From positions 186,001 through 250,000 of the forward strand of contig KV918846.1 of the NCBI GenBank assembly GCA_002049455.2: 64,000 nucleotides of DNA. The letters are read 5' to 3'. Positions 63,189-64,000 of the stretch are shown here, in pieces. Every line of letters begins with the position of its first letter. The first letter of the stretch is position 1. Origin of the DNA: Porphyra umbilicalis. Lineage: Eukaryota > Rhodophyta > Bangiophyceae > Bangiales > Bangiaceae. The notes beneath the pieces are model-generated. The model was given only the letters and a program-made list of their open reading frames with translations. It had not been told where the DNA came from and searched no databases. The position numbers and the translations under genes are program-made.

Positions 63189-63417
63189 GCGCCGCGGACC
63201 GCCCGGCGTGGCGGCCGCGCGCGCGGCGGCCGCCGCCGCCGGGTACAAAGGAGGAGGCGCCAACGGCGCCCGCGCCGCCAATGGCGCTCGAGGGAGATGC
63301 CACGCCGTGCCGCCGCCGGCCGACGGCGCCCGGTGCGGCGGCCGCAAAGGCCGGCAGGGCCGCGGCGGGGGGGGGGGGCGCCGCCCGCCGGCGGGCGGGG
63401 AGCTCGCCACCGCTCAT
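60980..63417 (-). CDS. thiO: FAD-dependent glycine oxidase ThiO-like, with frame-broken C-terminal extension
   Basis: From ATG 63417 the frame encodes a low-complexity presequence and linker, then a D-amino-acid-oxidase-fold protein: ADVLVLGGGIVGLSTAVALA (FAD-binding GxGxxG), SAGMLAPQSE, VDAQVDSRALMGAL, HPIKGQMLAL, FGDGIYIVPKDGGRRLVVGA, EVWAGLRPGTPDGLPVLG and AAGHGRNGMLLAP. These are ThiO motifs; the enzyme oxidises glycine to the imine used for the thiamine thiazole in plastids and bacteria. At the 18-base C-run ending near 62010 the coding sense jumps to the frame reading GLDAVLPAFSLDRF, the normal end of the domain, and then, again at homopolymers near 61910, 61680 and 61365, through frames reading PDVAAVAAAAG, TPLLWQVLPSGASVPVYWKR and NDAYDDVLANRGAGADAKQA to the stop at 60980. 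The extension is unrecognised and could be a second gene. Confidence 0.75.
61001..61022. repeat. 22-base C homopolymer
   Basis: Uninterrupted C-run on plus, poly-Gly coding on the minus strand at the end of the ThiO-like frame. Confidence 0.8.
63159..63187. repeat. 29-base G homopolymer
   Basis: The longest mononucleotide run in the window. On the minus strand it codes a poly-Pro linker between the presequence and the FAD domain of the ThiO-like protein. Confidence 0.8.
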
Positions 63418-64000
63418 GGTGGGCGCGTCGGGGTCCTCCCAAAATACACCAACGGGGGGCGGGGGGGAGAAATGGGCGGTGCAGCAAACGGAAAGGGGTG
63501 GCCCCGCACGGCGTCGCGCGCAAGAGGCGCGTCGCACCGCCGCCGGCAGTGGCCGTCGACGGCGCGGCGGCACCGTTGACGCGGGCGACGCTTGCCGGCC
63601 GGCGGGATCGGCGGCGCGCCGCCGACGCGGTCGCCGCGCTCGCGGTGCGGTCGGGCCGGCAGCGTGGTGGTCCGCAGAGATTTTCTCTGTGGGAGCCTCC
63701 AGCAGGCTCAGATCTCCACCGTGCAACTTACGGATGTACTTGATGAAGCCCCTCGGATTCCTCCACCGGGACGGCGTTGAAGCGTCAAGTATGAATTTGG
63801 TGACGTGCCCACGTGCGGGCCTCAACGGGTCGGCGACTGGGATATGGCGCCAAAACAGATGCATGGCCCAGACGCCATCCACCGCGACCGCCACGGTGCG
63901 CGCGCCGTGGCGCCACGCCGCACGCCCGTTTCGCACAAGAGACGGGCGCCGCGTGGCCACCGGCCGGCGCCCCTTTGCGGTGTGTGTTTGTCCTCTGCCG
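63418..64000. other. upstream region of the ThiO-like gene
   Basis: The ThiO frame is open to 63960 but the upstream residues are Arg/Ala-rich with no homology. Nothing else recognised up to the window end. Confidence 0.35.

Noticed and set aside
1..64000. tRNA genes, 5S rRNA and CRISPR arrays
   Set aside because: No convincing T-arm motif with matching acceptor stem, no 5S signature and no regularly spaced identical repeats were found; the tandem repeats present have no spacers.

Overview
The window looks like nuclear DNA of a GC-rich photosynthetic eukaryote, most probably a bangiophyte red alga of the Porphyra/Pyropia type. Pointers are the very high GC, genes with no or only one or two short GT-AG introns, cytosolic and nucleolar genes (RPL8/uL2, RPAC2, MO25, BET1, RHD3/SEY1) mixed with predicted plastid proteins, and N-terminal presequences that carry an early phenylalanine (MAFV, MHAFV, MCAAF, MAVPPAAF), a hallmark of red-lineage plastid targeting. 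The species assignment is inference.

Left half (about 1-32.5 kb) is gene-poor and repeat-rich. It holds a jelly-roll/2OG-oxygenase-like ORF (287-1813), an IS630/Tc1-type DDE transposase without a start codon (3510-4640), and a graveyard of degenerate large-subunit rRNA pieces, all on the minus strand (6091-7443, 9110-9335, 9455-9975, 11384-12778; the first and last are near-identical direct copies 5335 bp apart). Several tandem repeats follow (8.0, 15.1-15.6, 17.2-17.7, 24.35 kb). Next comes a PIF/Harbinger locus: a Myb/SANT-like partner (22136-24259, +) convergent with a DDE_4-type transposase (minus) that is split in two by a 3.1-kb inserted element with about 42-bp imperfect terminal inverted repeats (26396-29516).

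Right half (about 32.5-64 kb) is compact and genic: mitochondrial-type bL31 (+), RETICULATA-like DUF3411 protein (-), a 1.2-kb non-autonomous TA-flanked element with perfect 25-bp inverted repeats, a stand-alone trigger-factor N-domain protein (-), an unrecognised Ala-rich protein (+), RHD3/SEY1 GTPase (-), RPL8 (+), a Gfo/Idh/MocA inositol-dehydrogenase-like enzyme (-, 1 intron), BET1 SNARE (+, 1 intron), Mpv17/PMP22 protein (-, 2 introns), NAD kinase (+), RPAC2 (-), MO25 (+), ribosome recycling factor (-), a short Ala-rich secretory-like ORF (+) and a ThiO-like glycine oxidase (-). From 36.9 kb on, the genes alternate strand one by one, so every promoter region is divergent and every 3' region convergent.

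Long G/C homopolymers are the other theme. Several genes have a run of G on the sense strand just after the stop codon, and at least four reading frames (DUF3411 protein, 38.2-kb protein, Mpv17-like, ThiO) are only continuous if a homopolymer run is allowed to differ in length, which points to slippage in the genome, in sequencing, or both.
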